Counted from the stretch's first letter, positions 32,801-42,303 are shown. The stretch is 64,000 bases of DNA from Biomphalaria glabrata (GCF_947242115.1 NC_074725.1:25314398-25378397); one strand, 5' to 3'. Notes: generated by a model not told the origin, from the sequence alone. Numbers and translations are program-made.

Positions 32801-35800
32801 CAGATGGCCCGCTCTGGGTCAACCGGCTGGTCATGCCGAGCTACCAGCATAGGTCGTCGACCTATGCTGGAGGGCGGTGGCTGGAGGGTCAATCAGGGAG
32901 CTGCTGTATCGGACACATGTCCGATGTAGCAGCTGACTGAGTATAGCACCTGTGTAGCCCTGGCGGGCTCATTCTGGACATCCGAATGGCCCGTCCCCTT
33001 GTTGGACTCGATGGCGGGTGGGGAGCACAGGTGCCGAATTAACAAAAATATATATGGACAAAAAAACACACACAAAATTACTTGCCCCAGACCTATGTCT
33101 GGGCAAGAAACGTCGAATTGATGATAAAAAAGAGGAGGTCCCAAAAAGCTGTGCCACCTGGCCATCATTTCTGGTGGTTAGGTGCACAGAGGAGGGAAAA
33201 AGCCTGACAAAGTTGAGCCCTTTTATTATCTATAAGGGACTCAAGTCAGTAGTGGGAGAGTCCAAGAGTGTGTCTAAGCTACACAAATCAATGGAACTCC
33301 TCGTAGAAGTAGACAGCAGAAGACTCTGTGATCTCCAAGTGGAAGTCATGCCACACAAGAGTCTGAACACCAGCAGAGGTGTAATCAGCTCTAGGGACCT
33401 ACTGAAATGTTCCGAGAAGGAAATAGTGGAGGGCATTGAAGGAGTCACCCATGCCCGGCGCATTACCAGACGCAGGGAGGGTGAGGAGGTCAAAACCGCC
33501 ACTATTATCCTCACATTCAGAACTAGGACACCGCCAGAGTATGTGAAGGCAGGATACCTACGAGTTCCAGTGAGGCCCTACATACCTAACCTCATGAGGT
33601 GCTTCAAGTGCCAGGGTTATGGACACGGCGCGGCAGTCTGCAAGAGGAACACTGTGTGTGCCAGATGTGCTGGAGAGGGTCACGAGGACAAGGGCTGCAC
33701 AGCCCAGTTCAAGTGCCCAAACTGTCAAGCTGGCCACTCAGCCTACTCCAAGGACTGCCCTGTGTGGAAACAGGAGGTTGCCGTCAGGAGTACAAGGCAA
33801 GAAATGGATGTACCTTCAGCCAGGCGAAATCGGCTGTACTGGCCCCACCCAAGGGCCAATTCGGCTTGACAAAGACCTACGCCCAGGCTGTTGCTAAGAT
33901 AGGAAGATCCATAGCCACACAGACGGACACATTGACCCCACCACCCCCTCCTCCTCTTCCAACTCAGAAGAAAACACCGCCAAAGAACACACCTCTGAAG
34001 AAACAAGAAAGCCCTGTTGTCATGCTAAAGAACAGGTTCTCTGTGCTCGCTGATGAGAGCATGGAGACTGAGCAGCATGTCAAAACCAATACTCCGGGAG
34101 AACCCGGAGACATCATGTCTGACACAGGTTCTCCTCAGAGAACCCAGCCAGACACCCCAACCTCTACCGAATTAGAGGTTGACCAACTCCCTAAGGGGAG
34201 AAATCAAAGCGGAGAGGATACCCGAGGCGAGAGAGGAGGAAATGACCTCCGCTCTAACCAGAAGGATTTCCCCTCTCCAGAGAGAAAGACTTCCCCCAAA
34301 AGGGGGTTGTCCTCCTCTCCATCCAAACCCAAGAATAAAAATACCAAGGTCACTGGAATAAAGGGAAACCCCTCCGGGGGCCTCCCAAGGCCAAATAGCT
34401 CCAAGTAGGTCATCTATAATAAGCCATGGATTCCAGAATTGTACAGTGGAATTGTAGAGGCCTCAAGGCCAATTACGAGGAAATGCAGCTACTGATGGAC
34501 TCTGAGACTCCTGTAGCTGTTTGCTTACAGGAAACATTTCTGAAAGATTGCATCAGCTTCCGAAGCTACCGTGCTTATAGCAAGAATGTTGAGGATGCAG
34601 AGAGAGCATCAGGTGGAGTCTGTATCCTTGTGAAGGATAGCATCCCCCATGAGAGGGTAGAACTACAGACCACACTACAGGCCGTAGCAGCTAGGATAAC
34701 CCTTCACAAGGTTATCACTTGCTGCATCCTGTATCTACCACCAGGCGCTCCATTAAACCGAACAGACATGGAGGACCTATTGAAACAACTCCCCCGGCCT
34801 TGGGGATTTCAATGCCCATAACACCATGTGGGGATCCAACAATACCGACACAAGAGGTCGTATGCTGGAGGATATCTTCCTCCAATATGATTTATGCATA
34901 CTTAATGATGCATCACCGACCTACTTGCACCCAGGAACTGGATCACTCACATGCATTGACCTCACCGTATGCGTCCCCGGACTTCTGGACGATTTTAAAT
35001 GGTCAGTTAGCAATGATCTACGGGGAAGTGATCACTTCCCAATCATCATTACTAACAATCTCCCTTCATTGGGACGACCTCAGCGGTGGAAACTGAATAA
35101 GGCCGATTGGGAACAATTCCAAAAAAGATGCTCCGAGGATATCACAGAAAATATCCTCCATGAACAGAACCCAGCTGATACCTTTGCTAGCAAGCTACTA
35201 AGTATAGCCAGGAAAGTTGTACCGCTAACCTCTGCAAATCCAAAACGGCCTAGCAAACCATGGTTTGATACAGCTTGCAAAAGTGCTATAGGTGATAGGA
35301 AAAAACGACTGGCTGCATTTATAAAGAATCCTTTCCAGGAAAACCTAAAGCTATTCAGGATAGCTTGAGCAAAGGCTAGACAAACCATACGGTCAGCCAA
35401 AAGGAATTCCTGGAGAAGTTTTGTTGGCAGTCTGGATGCCAAAACTTCTGCTAGAGCGGTTTGGAAGGCAGTAAGGCGAATCAAAGGGAAAGAATCAAAT
35501 GCAATAGGGCATTTGAAAAACCAAGGACGAACTGTCACGTCCCCCAGAGAAATAGCTGACTGCCTTGCATCCTCAATAGCAGAAAAATCATCCACTGCAC
35601 ACTACATGCCAGAGTTCCAAAAAGTCAAAACCAGGGAGGAAAGACACCCCATTGACTTCAGGTCAGAGAACAATGAAGACTACCACAAACCGTTCTCGCT
35701 TGAGGAACTGAGGGAATCGCTGGACAAGTCACGTGACACAGCGCCTGGAGAAGACGAAATCCATTACCAGTTCCTCAAGCACCTTCCCGAACCCTCATTG

Positions 35801-38800
35801 GCAGTCCTGCTAGGGGTCTATAACTGTGTGTGGCAAACAGGCGCTTTCCCAAACAGCTGGAGGAAAGCCACAGTTATACCGATACCTAAACCGGGAAGAG
35901 ACGGCTCTGACCCAGCTAACTATCGACCAATAGCACTAACAAGCTGCATCTGCAAAACCACGGAAAGAATGATTAACAGCAGGCTGGTCTGGTACCTGGA
36001 AAGGAATAAAGTGATCTCAAACTACCAGTGCGGATTCCGGCAGGGGCGGACAACTACTGACCACCTGGTAACGCTGGAAGCTTATATTAGAAATGCATTA
36101 CTCAGAAGAGAACATCTAGTAGCTGTATTCTTCGATATAGAAAAGGCCTATGACACAACCTGGAAACATGGCATTCTACGTGACCTGGCGCTCATGGGGC
36201 TTAAGGGACACCTCCCCCGTTTTGTGGAGGAATTCCTGAAAGATCGAAAATTTCAGGTTCGAGTGGGCAACTCCGCTTCTGACACTCATGACCAGGAAAT
36301 GGGTGTACCCCAGAGCAGCATTATGTCAGTCACCCTGTTTAACATTAAAATAAATAGCATCATAAATGCGCTGTCCCCTGGCATAGAGTGCTCTTTGTAT
36401 GTTGATGACTTTGTCATTCTTACTTATGGGAAAAACATGAACACCTTAGAAAGAAAATTACAGTTATGTTTAAACAAAATTCAGGGTTGGGCAAACTATA
36501 ATGGTTTCAAATTCTCAGACTCCAAAACAGTTAGTATGCATTTTTGTAATCTAAGGGGACTCCACCCAGACCCTGAACTATTTATACACAAAAAGAAGAT
36601 CCCTGTCGTGAAAACTACGAAATTTTTAGGCCTCACCTTAGATTCCAAATTTAATTTTCTCCCCCACATTAAGGAAATTAAGAAGAAATGCCAAAAGTCA
36701 TTAAACATACTAAGAGTACTCAGCCATACGGACTGGGGAGCTGACAGAGATACCTTGCTGTTGCTCTATCGGAGTCTAATTCGATCCAAGCTAGACTACG
36801 GATCCATAATATATGGAGCAGCAAGGAAGTCGTACCTAAAAATACTGGAACCAATACAAAATGCTGCCTTGCGTCTCTGTCTCGGCGCGTTTCGTACATC
36901 ACCTATCCCAAGTCTCCATGTGGAGGCTGGAGAACTCCCCATGGATATAAGAATGAAAAAGCTTGCAATGCAGTATATAGTCAAGCTAAAATCCAACCCC
37001 ACGAATCCTGCTTTTGACTCCATACACAGAGGTAGAATTATACAATCGAAGGCCTAACGTCATACAGCCGTTGGGCCTTCGAATGAGAGAACCCATCCAA
37101 AATTTAACCATACCCATTGACCAAATCTCTAAAATAGAAACCCCTCAGAATCCTCCTTGGCTAATGAATAAACCCAAATTAAATTTATCCCTCCTTAATT
37201 TCAAAAAAGAAAATACAGACCCAAGCATACTACAAGTCCACTTTAGGGAATTGCAGGAGAGCTACGGAAATTGTGGCACCATCTACACAGACGGATCCAA
37301 AATGGAGGGTAGGTCGCGTGTGTCTGCTCCTTTCGGAACAAAACAATCTCCCGTAGACTCCCCGATGGCTGCTCCATCTTTACGGCCGAATTGCACGCAA
37401 TATTGCTTGCACTTATGGCCGTAAAAGCATCAGAAAGGAGTAAATTTATAATCTGCTCCGACTCCAAATCTGCATTGCAAGCTTTGGGGCGGATGAAGAC
37501 TGACATCCCATTGGTACATAAGAGCCTGAAGCTGTTGGACCAAATAACAGCCGACCGTAGGGATGTCACCTTCATCTGGGTCCCCTCCCATGTTGGCATT
37601 GAGGGAAACGAAGCCGCAGACAGAGAAGCAAAGAGAGCCCTAAATCATGCGGTGTCAGGAACCCAAATTCCCTACACGGACCTGAGACAAAGTATTGCCT
37701 CTGCCACCTATCGAGAGTGGCAGAACCGATGGGAGGCTGAGACTCACAGTAAACTCAGGCAGATTGTGGCGGATGTCAGGTGGCGGCCCACATCTAAGGG
37801 TCTGACAAGGCGTGGTAGCACGACCATGTCCAGACTTAGGATTGGCCACACCTACATCACGCACTCTTTTGTACTGAAGAAAGAGGAGCCCCCACTTTGT
37901 GAGTACTGTGACTCTCGCCTCACCGTGGAACATATCCTCGTTGATTGCCCCAGATACCAGGATGTCAGGGCGAAATATTTTAGAGTCACTAATTTAAATA
38001 CACTATTTGATAATGTCGACCCTGGGAAGGTACTGGGCTTTATCCGGGAAGTGGGGCTATCTACGAAGATCTGATTTATGAATTTGTGAACATGCACTAT
38101 TAACATTAGATTTTTACCAAATATTTAAATTTTTACTACCTTGACTATTTTAACTGTGAATAGACCTTGATTTTAATGATATGACTGTATAGAATCTGGC
38201 CCTGTTGTTTAGAGAGAGAGTAGTCCTTAAGGGACTGCAGGCACGACATGGCCTAAATTGTGCCGATGTGCCTCAAATCAAACAATCAATCAATCAACCT
38301 AATTTTCCGCCTTGTCAAAAAGTGCCTAATTATCCGGTGCCTAAATTTCCGGGTGCCTAATTATCCGGGTGCCTAAATATCCGGTGCCTAAATATCCGTA
38401 AATACGCGGTGCCTAAATATCCGGTGCCTAAATTTCCTAAATTCGAAACATATAGAAATGAACTGTAGCAAAGACTTGAAATGACAGAAGTCTGTAAAAG
38501 AACAAGTTTCAAACAAAACTATACTGTAGGTCTTGTTGCCACAGCCTGAAAAGTAGCGCACACACACGTACACACATATGTAAATTAGGTCAACACTCCA
38601 ACGAAACTAGCACACAAACACATAACAAATTAGGTCAACACTCCAACGAAACTAGCACACAAACACATAACAAATTAGGTCAACACTCCAACGAAACTAG
38701 CGCACACAAACACATAACAAATTAGGTCAACACTCCAACGAAACTAGCACACAAACACATAACAAATTAGGTCAACACTCCAACGAAACTAGCGCACACA

Positions 38801-40554
38801 AACACATAACAAATTAGGTCAACACTCCAACGAAACTAGCACACAAACACATAACAAATTAGGTCAACACTCCAACGAAACTAGCGCACACAAACACATA
38901 ACAAATTAGGTCAACACTCCAACGAAACTAGCACACAAACACATAACAAATTAGGTCAACACTCCAACGAAACTAGCGCACACAAACACATAACAAATTA
39001 GGTCAACACTCCAACGAAACTAGCACACAAACACATAACAAATTAGGTCAACACTCCAACGAAACTAGCGCACACAAACACATAACAAATTAGGTCAACA
39101 CTCCAACGAAACTAGCACACAAACACATAACAAATTAGGTCAACACTCCAACGAAACTAGCACACAAACACATAACAAATTAGGTCAACACTCCAACGAA
39201 ACTAGCGCACACAAACACATAACAAATTAGGTCAACGAAACTAGCGCGCACACACACAAATCATGTGGCCTCTCCAAGGAAAGTACATCTCACTGACATA
39301 ATTTTTGTGTCTATGGCAAGTCTTCTTTCTAAACAATCCGCTACTCCATATTTCTGACAGATCGTAACGTGCCTTTAAAGTTTGACTTGGAGATTAGTGA
39401 CGGTGTCAGCCAACCAACTCATGCTCGGGAGGTCACAGTGACCCATGACACCATCAGGATTCTGCACACAGGATGGTACTATGTCTACTCCAGTGTGTAT
39501 TTTAACCCACCTGCCGACATGCCTTGTCAAAACTTCAAATATCAAGTAAGTCTTTCTTGAACAAAATGTGCCCCTAGAATTTGTTTAGGGATGGAGATGC
39601 CAGTCGCAATAGAATTGTGACGATTTATGTTTGAGTGCCAGATATCAACTAGGTCTTGGTTGAGGTTACGATGAGATTTTGTTGATCAGACATTGCGATC
39701 AGATATTGCCGAGATTATGTTGATCAGACATTGCGATCAGATATTATATGTTCATCAGATATTGCGTTTTTGTTCTAATTTTGTACAGTTACATGCGTTT
39801 CTGATGTTTTAATTTTGTACAGTTCTCTCTATTAGACTATTTTACAATTCTTAAAAAATATCGACAATATCGTGACACCGGAGATAATACTTCAAGGGAT
39901 AAACTCAAAACTAAAATCTTTTAAATAAATACAAAGCTTTAATTCTGAAACTTGGAATCACACACTACATAAATCTACAATACAATTGAATTTAAATTCT
40001 TTTAATCTAGTCGTCATTCCAAACTCAATGTGCAAGTCTTAAAAGACTACCTCTTACCTCCTGCTAGCAACATCTAAACTAGTTTGACAACTTACGGAAA
40101 TACCCGAAATACACTTACTCATCAACATAGAGACCTTGCGCTGCAAATGTACACATCTAAACCTAATATAGAGAGACAACTATTAGGACAGTGTTATTTG
40201 GTATTCCAGTAGTGTTTAGTAAGAAATATTATGAAGTCCAATTTTTAAATAAATAAATCTTTTTTTTTTAATGCTTAATCAATTTGAAACAGTTAAATGA
40301 TTATTATATCTTTAATTATTATTTTGATCAATGGTCTATATTCAGATATTAGAATGTATGGAAAGATTAAACTATATTTGATTGTATGATTACAAAATGG
40401 AATGTTTCTGTTTGACTTCATGCTATCTAGCTCTGGCTTGAAGAGAAACAAACCATTCGACACTCCCGTGTACTGGGAGCTTTTTGTTTTTTTTTATTTA
40501 TTTCCATGTTCACCCTCAACACTCAAGACTAATGATATCATTCTTTTTTACATC

Positions 40555-40610
<56 letters not shown>

Positions 40611-41420
40611 AGAGAGAGAGAGATTAATATAGATATATATAAATAGATGCCTTTGTTTATTGCAGACATGGGGAAACAATATAAATAAAATAAATCCTCA
40701 AAAACCGGATCAGTCTGGCTGTTTAGCAAAAACAGCTCATACTTGTTGTAACACCTGTGTGACTGATCACCATAGCAGTTTTACAGGTAACTATCTCTCA
40801 TTACTCACACTAGTATTGATGTTACTTTATTTACATATCTATTAATTGGCAACCTTTATAATCATTCATAATTGTCAACCTTTATAATTATTCATAATTG
40901 GCAACCTTTATAATTATTCATAATTGGCAACCTTTATAATCATTCATAATTGGCAACCTTTATAATCATTCATAATTGGCAACCTTTATAATTATTCATA
41001 ATTGTCAACCTTTATAATCATTCATAATAGGCAACCTTTATAATCATTCATAATTGGCAGCCTTTATAATCATTCATAATTGGCAACCTTTATAATTATT
41101 CATAATTGTCAACCTTTATAATCATTCATAATAGGCAACCTTTATAATCATTCATAATTGGCAACCTTTATAATTATTCATAATTGTCAACCTTTATAAT
41201 CATTCATAATTGGCAACCTTTATAATCATTCATAATTGGCAACCTTTATAATCATTCCTAAATCAATATGTTCACTTTTAAAACAGGTGGAGTTTTCCAT
41301 CTGACCAGTGGAGATCGTCTTTTTGTTGATTCCTCTGCAGACGGCATCATTAAATACGATCCAAGAGTATCCTATTTTGGGCTTGTTATGTTGGGAACGA
41401 ACAGACCTGATAACATGTAA
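23997..41420 (+). CDS. TNF-superfamily ligand, six exons, 366 aa
   Basis: Exons at 23997-24542, 26117-26144, 26465-26551, 39361-39545, 40666-40786 and 41287-41420 join in compatible phases (0,1,1,0,1) with GT-AG introns and give 366 residues plus TAA. Residues 1-92 are a Ser/Pro-rich cytoplasmic tail ending in basic residues. Residues ~93-118 are one hydrophobic segment, so this is a type II membrane protein. The extracellular C-terminus carries a TNF homology domain (~residues 205-366): SAHVAFKN opens it, ILHTGWYYVYSSVYF is the family core strand, and GGVFHLTSGDRLFV...YFGLVML is the typical last part. TNF ligands form trimers, are often shed, and signal through TNF receptors in immunity, apoptosis or development. 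A CxxxxxxxCCxxC cluster lies in a loop before GGVFHL. Start: the first ATG in frame; codons further upstream are not ATG. Which TNF subfamily it belongs to cannot be told by eye. Very likely a working host gene. Confidence 0.88.
24543..24933. other. TNF ligand intron 1, first part
   Basis: No coding signal; a short ~20-bp repeat (TATATGTTACCTTACCCCC) occurs at 24700-24752. Confidence 0.6.
24934..25657 (+). other. GC-rich insert in intron 1, possible LTR fossil
   Basis: This block has clearly different base composition from the AT-rich intron around it. It begins TGTAATG and ends CGTTACA, and holds CTATAAATAAAAGC (25318-25331), features that could fit a solo LTR. No target duplication was found, so the nature is open. 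Short open frames inside have no recognisable content. Confidence 0.3.
25831..26090. repeat. 31-bp minisatellite, ~8 copies, just before exon 2
   Basis: The unit is TTTCATTATTTCCACTTGTA + CTTTGTATCAA, nearly without divergence. The pyrimidine-rich array ends 27 bp before the exon 2 acceptor and could supply polypyrimidine tracts. The stop-free frames inside are artefacts. Confidence 0.95.
26117..26144 (+). CDS. TNF ligand exon 2 (28-nt microexon)
   Basis: A 28-nt exon between TTTGTTAG and GTAAGT. It reads MTRRLQNVP in phase 0 and leaves one base, which completes an Ile codon with exon 3. It is called because it is the piece that makes exon 1 (phase 0) and exon 3 (which needs phase 1) join. 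Such a short exon should be confirmed with RNA. Confidence 0.65.
26145..26464. other. TNF ligand intron 2
   Basis: 320 bp with short diverged TTCAT/TAGTTCA repeats (26225-26340). Nothing else seen. Confidence 0.7.
26465..26551 (+). CDS. TNF ligand exon 3
   Basis: Follows a TTTGCCACAG acceptor and ends at a GTGAGT donor. It codes PEPLSLNHYKF and then SAHVAFKNVDPSDS, which resembles the first strand of a TNF domain (the 'AHL' region). It ends in phase 1. Confidence 0.8.
26835..26868. repeat. (TA)n microsatellite in intron 3
   Basis: A run of ~17 TA units followed by TATAGTTATATAGTTATATAG. Confidence 0.95.
26958..27330 (+). repeat. Left inverted arm of the foldback element
   Basis: Alternating GGCACCCGGAAATTTA and GGCACCCGGATAATTA units, then GGCACTTTTTGACAAGGCGG and a unique part ending near GGGAGGTAGAGTTGATTC. 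Inverted match to 32218-32512 / 38298-38437. Confidence 0.85.
27331..28559. other. Inner part of foldback element, no gene
   Basis: Sequence between the left arm and the Helitron insertion. A 60-codon open frame (27380-27562) has no recognisable content; G/C runs lie near 28443-28455. Confidence 0.5.
29297..29707. mobile_element. Non-autonomous hAT, 411 bp, nested
   Basis: Begins CAGGGCCGGCCCTAGC and ends ...GACCGGCACTG. TCTACTAG at 29289-29296 and 29708-29715 is an exact 8-bp duplication. It belongs with the derivatives in the three Helitrons (shares TTCAGGAGATTTG, AATTTAATAAT and TTAGCGCG wording). It was inserted into the 28601-31234 hAT. Confidence 0.85.
29716..30030 (-). mobile_element. 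Fossil fragment of an LTR retrotransposon pol end (Ty3-like)
   Basis: Minus-strand translation resembles the extreme C-terminal end of LTR-element polyproteins (PRSYTIKT...YRRNQRFL). Only this short part remains. Broken and old; it lies inside the 28601-31234 hAT and next to the nested hAT derivative. Confidence 0.55.
30400..31165 (+). pseudogene. hAT transposase remnant
   Basis: 30410-30790 carries reading pieces such as LQFKRVVTEVLDRFHMEMKG, and 30880-31163 carries ERSFSKLKLIKKYLRSTMTQ then ERL, the hAT C-terminal dimerisation motif seen in THAP/ZMYM1-like hAT proteins, ending with a stop near 31162. Several stops and frame changes. This is the transposase of the hAT at 28601-31234. Confidence 0.8.
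31239..31848 (+). mobile_element. Non-autonomous hAT, ~610 bp, in Helitron copy 3
   Basis: CAGGGCCGATCTTAGGCC to ...AAGTCCGGCCCTG, followed by CTATTTAG (31849-31856); the left flank CTATTTTG lies at 28589-28596, separated by the later hAT insertion. Same element at the same site as 17842-18469, so it was present before the Helitron family spread. Confidence 0.75.
31859..31990 (-). repeat. tRNA-type SINE piece
   Basis: On the minus strand: GGTTTGGACTAGGAAGTAAA, CTATCATCAACTCTGAAGGA and ACATCCGAAACATGTAAAAC, the same as the 3' part of the SINE at 46030-46200. The tRNA-like head is partly deleted. Confidence 0.75.
32218..32512 (-). repeat. Right inverted arm of the foldback element, inner part
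   Basis: Inverted counterpart of 26995-27330 (GATCATCTCTACCTC, ATAACGTCACCGATAGCCC, ATACGTTAACATTTTAAA). Ends in the LINE target duplication CCTAATTTTCCGCC (32499-32512). Confidence 0.85.
32513..33053 (+). promoter_or_regulatory. LINE 5' leader
   Basis: The 541 bp between the target duplication and the first ATG of ORF1. LINEs usually carry an internal promoter here; no specific motif is claimed. The duplication in front suggests the 5' end is complete or nearly so. Confidence 0.5.
33054..34408 (+). pseudogene. LINE ORF1 (gag-like, CCHC zinc knuckles)
   Basis: From ATG 33054 the frame reads MDKKTHTKLLAPDLCLGKKR, later CFKCQGYGHGAAVCKR, CARCAGEGHEDKGC and CPNCQAGHSAYSKDCPVW: three CCHC-type knuckles (33600-33770), typical of RNA-binding ORF1 proteins of Jockey/I LINEs. 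Near 33780-33800 the frame changes; the rest, including LTKTYAQAVAKIG and a long Pro/Ser/Lys-rich tail, continues in another frame to TAG 34406-34408. ORF1p coats the element RNA. One frameshift makes this copy defective. ORF2 starts 17 bp after the stop. Confidence 0.85.
34426..38074 (+). pseudogene. LINE ORF2 (endonuclease-RT-RNase H)
   Basis: Starts MDSRIVQWNCRGLKANYEEM, the APE-type endonuclease (34426-35080, with SDHFPI). Reverse transcriptase 35740-36500 shows NYRPIALTS, FDIEKAYDTTW and the catalytic YVDD near 36400. RNase H 37280-37650 has TDGSK, AELHA, DSKSALQAL and GNEAADREA. CEYC...H...C follows at 37897. Nicking and target-primed reverse transcription are its roles. Defects: frame changes near 34800, 37030 and 37340, and a TGA at 35366-35368; otherwise the protein is well kept. 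Ends at TGA 38072-38074. Confidence 0.9.
38075..38297 (+). other. LINE 3' UTR and tail
   Basis: Contains AGAGAGAGTAGTCCTTAAGG, GCAGGCACGACATGGCCTAA and TTGTGCCGATGTGCCT, then (ATCA)n. Copies of this end occur at 19470-19575 and 58174-58310. Confidence 0.9.
38298..38447 (-). repeat. Right inverted arm of the foldback element, outer part
   Basis: Starts with the second LINE target duplication, then CTTGTCAAAAAGTGCC and repeated TAATTATCCGGGTGCC / TAAATATCCGGTGCC units, inverted relative to 26958-27050. Confidence 0.85.
38575..39245. repeat. 45/47-bp minisatellite before exon 4, ~14 copies
   Basis: Unit AAATTAGGTCAACACTCCAA + CGAAACTAGC + ACACAAACACATAAC. Units alternate with and without an extra GC (GCGCACAC), so pairs were often duplicated together. 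Ends ~115 bp before the exon 4 acceptor. Confidence 0.95.
39361..39545 (+). CDS. TNF ligand exon 4 (core TNF strands)
   Basis: Follows the acceptor TTTCTGACAG and ends at a GTAAGT donor in phase 0. It codes the central TNF strands, including VTVTHDTIRILHTGWYYVY, close to the family signature around G-x-Y. It is 12.8 kb from exon 3 because intron 3 is filled with transposons. Confidence 0.88.
39546..40557. other. TNF ligand intron 4, mostly plain
   Basis: AT-rich intron; a small duplication of TTGATCAGACATTGCGATCA at ~39680-39740. No other feature. Confidence 0.65.
40558..40622. repeat. (AT)n(AG)n microsatellite before exon 5
   Basis: About 24 AT units followed by AAAGAGAGAGAGAGAGA; ends ~45 bp before the exon 5 acceptor. 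Confidence 0.95.
40666..40786 (+). CDS. TNF ligand exon 5 (Cys-rich loop)
   Basis: Follows TTTATTGCAG and ends at GTAACT in phase 1. It codes a polar loop and then GCLAKTAHTCCNTCVTD with four cysteines before SSFTG. TNF ligands often have one or two Cys here; four in 12 residues is noteworthy. Confidence 0.85.
40847..41262. repeat. 26-bp minisatellite before exon 6, ~16 copies
   Basis: Unit GGCAACCTTTATAATCATTC + ATAATT, with C/T and G/T variants. The array ends 24 bp before the exon 6 acceptor and occupies most of intron 5. Confidence 0.95.
41287..41420 (+). CDS. TNF ligand exon 6 (C-terminal strands and stop)
   Basis: Follows the acceptor TTTTAAAACAG. It codes GGVFHLTSGDRLFV and then YFGLVML, the hallmark last strands of TNF ligands, and ends DNM-TAA at 41418-41420. 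Candidate poly(A) signals AATAAA follow at 41542 and 43797. Confidence 0.9.
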
Positions 41421-42303
41421 ATCTAGAAGTTAAGAGACCTGAAGAGACTAGACACATTACTAACGACATGTAAACCTAGGAACTAGCAGACCTGAAGAAT
41501 TAAGTATTTGAGAATTTAAATGAACTGTTTGGTTTGTATAAAATAAATCATTTTAGTGATACTATGATTGTATGCTTGAAAGAAGTGTAATGTATACACA
41601 TGTACATAAATGTAACATTAATAACACACAGTATCACTGATGACCTATTTTGTTACTTGATCTATCTGAATGGTATTTTCATGTATTTATATGCAGGAGC
41701 CAGTACTTTCATAGTATACATATCCAAATCGATATCATTCCTCTTCTATGCCATAAATCAATTCTTGTCTATTTGTAATACATTACTTTCCTAGTTTACT
41801 CTTGTATATGGTGTGAGGACATGTTTGGCTAATGTAAATACTGGTATTTCTCGAGAGCACCAGCATTATTGGATACATATTTTTTTAGTCTTTAAAAGAC
41901 CTTTTGTTAGGTCATTATTTCAGCACACCTAATTATTTTCATCTGGAAATAGGCAGAAGTTGTCATTAGTTCATTGGGTATTTATCTCTGTAGCACCATT
42001 TATTATTAAATAAGTACAAAACAAAAAGGGTTCAGATCTTTGGACCAGATATTAACATAAGATAAAAAAATTCCTTCAAGCTTTCACTTTCCTCGTGTTT
42101 GAGGGAAAGGTTACCGACGCTCAATGCTAGAATCAAACATTGTTTCTTAATAATATGAAAGTTTATTTGCTGCATTACAAAGTGTTCATACAATTCCTTA
42201 TTTATTCTATTGCCCTTTCAAGTGACTGCATTAGAATACAATACGAAGATTGTATTAGTGGGGAAAAAAAATAACTCCAGGTTAAAAAAAATATATATTT
42301 AGT
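41421..42303 (+). other. Probable 3' UTR / downstream region of the TNF ligand gene
   Basis: AATAAA at 41542-41547 is the first candidate poly(A) signal. A second (43797-43802) lies beyond the hAT insert. No coding region seen. Confidence 0.45.

Larger units (their letters stand above)
32513..38297 (+). mobile_element. I-group LINE, 5.8 kb, nearly full length
   Basis: A 14-bp target duplication CCTAATTTTCCGCC flanks it (32499-32512 and 38298-38311). It has a 5' leader, ORF1 with three zinc knuckles, ORF2 with endonuclease, reverse transcriptase, RNase H and a C-terminal CCHC, and a 3' end with (ATCA)n tail. ORF1 plus RNase H points to the I superfamily (I/Nimb-like). It carries a few frame breaks and one stop, so it is inactive, but it looks young. 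It sits inside the right arm of the foldback element in intron 3 of the TNF gene, in the gene's orientation. Confidence 0.92.
26958..38447. mobile_element. Foldback-type DNA transposon filling intron 3 (holds later inserts)
   Basis: Inverted arms of ~350 bp: left 26958-27330, right 32218-32512 plus 38298-38447 (split by the LINE). The outer part of each arm is a set of ~16-bp direct repeats of the type GGCACCCGGAAATTTA / GGCACCCGGATAATTA. The inner part is unique, e.g. ATGTTAACGTATA, CTTAGGCTATGGGCTAT and GGTGACGTTATAA, and is ~80% matched. ACATATAG occurs at 26950-26957 and 38448-38455, a possible 8-bp target duplication. Without the LINE and the Helitron it is ~2 kb. No transposase seen; superfamily unknown (MULE/Foldback-like is a guess). 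Confidence 0.75.
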
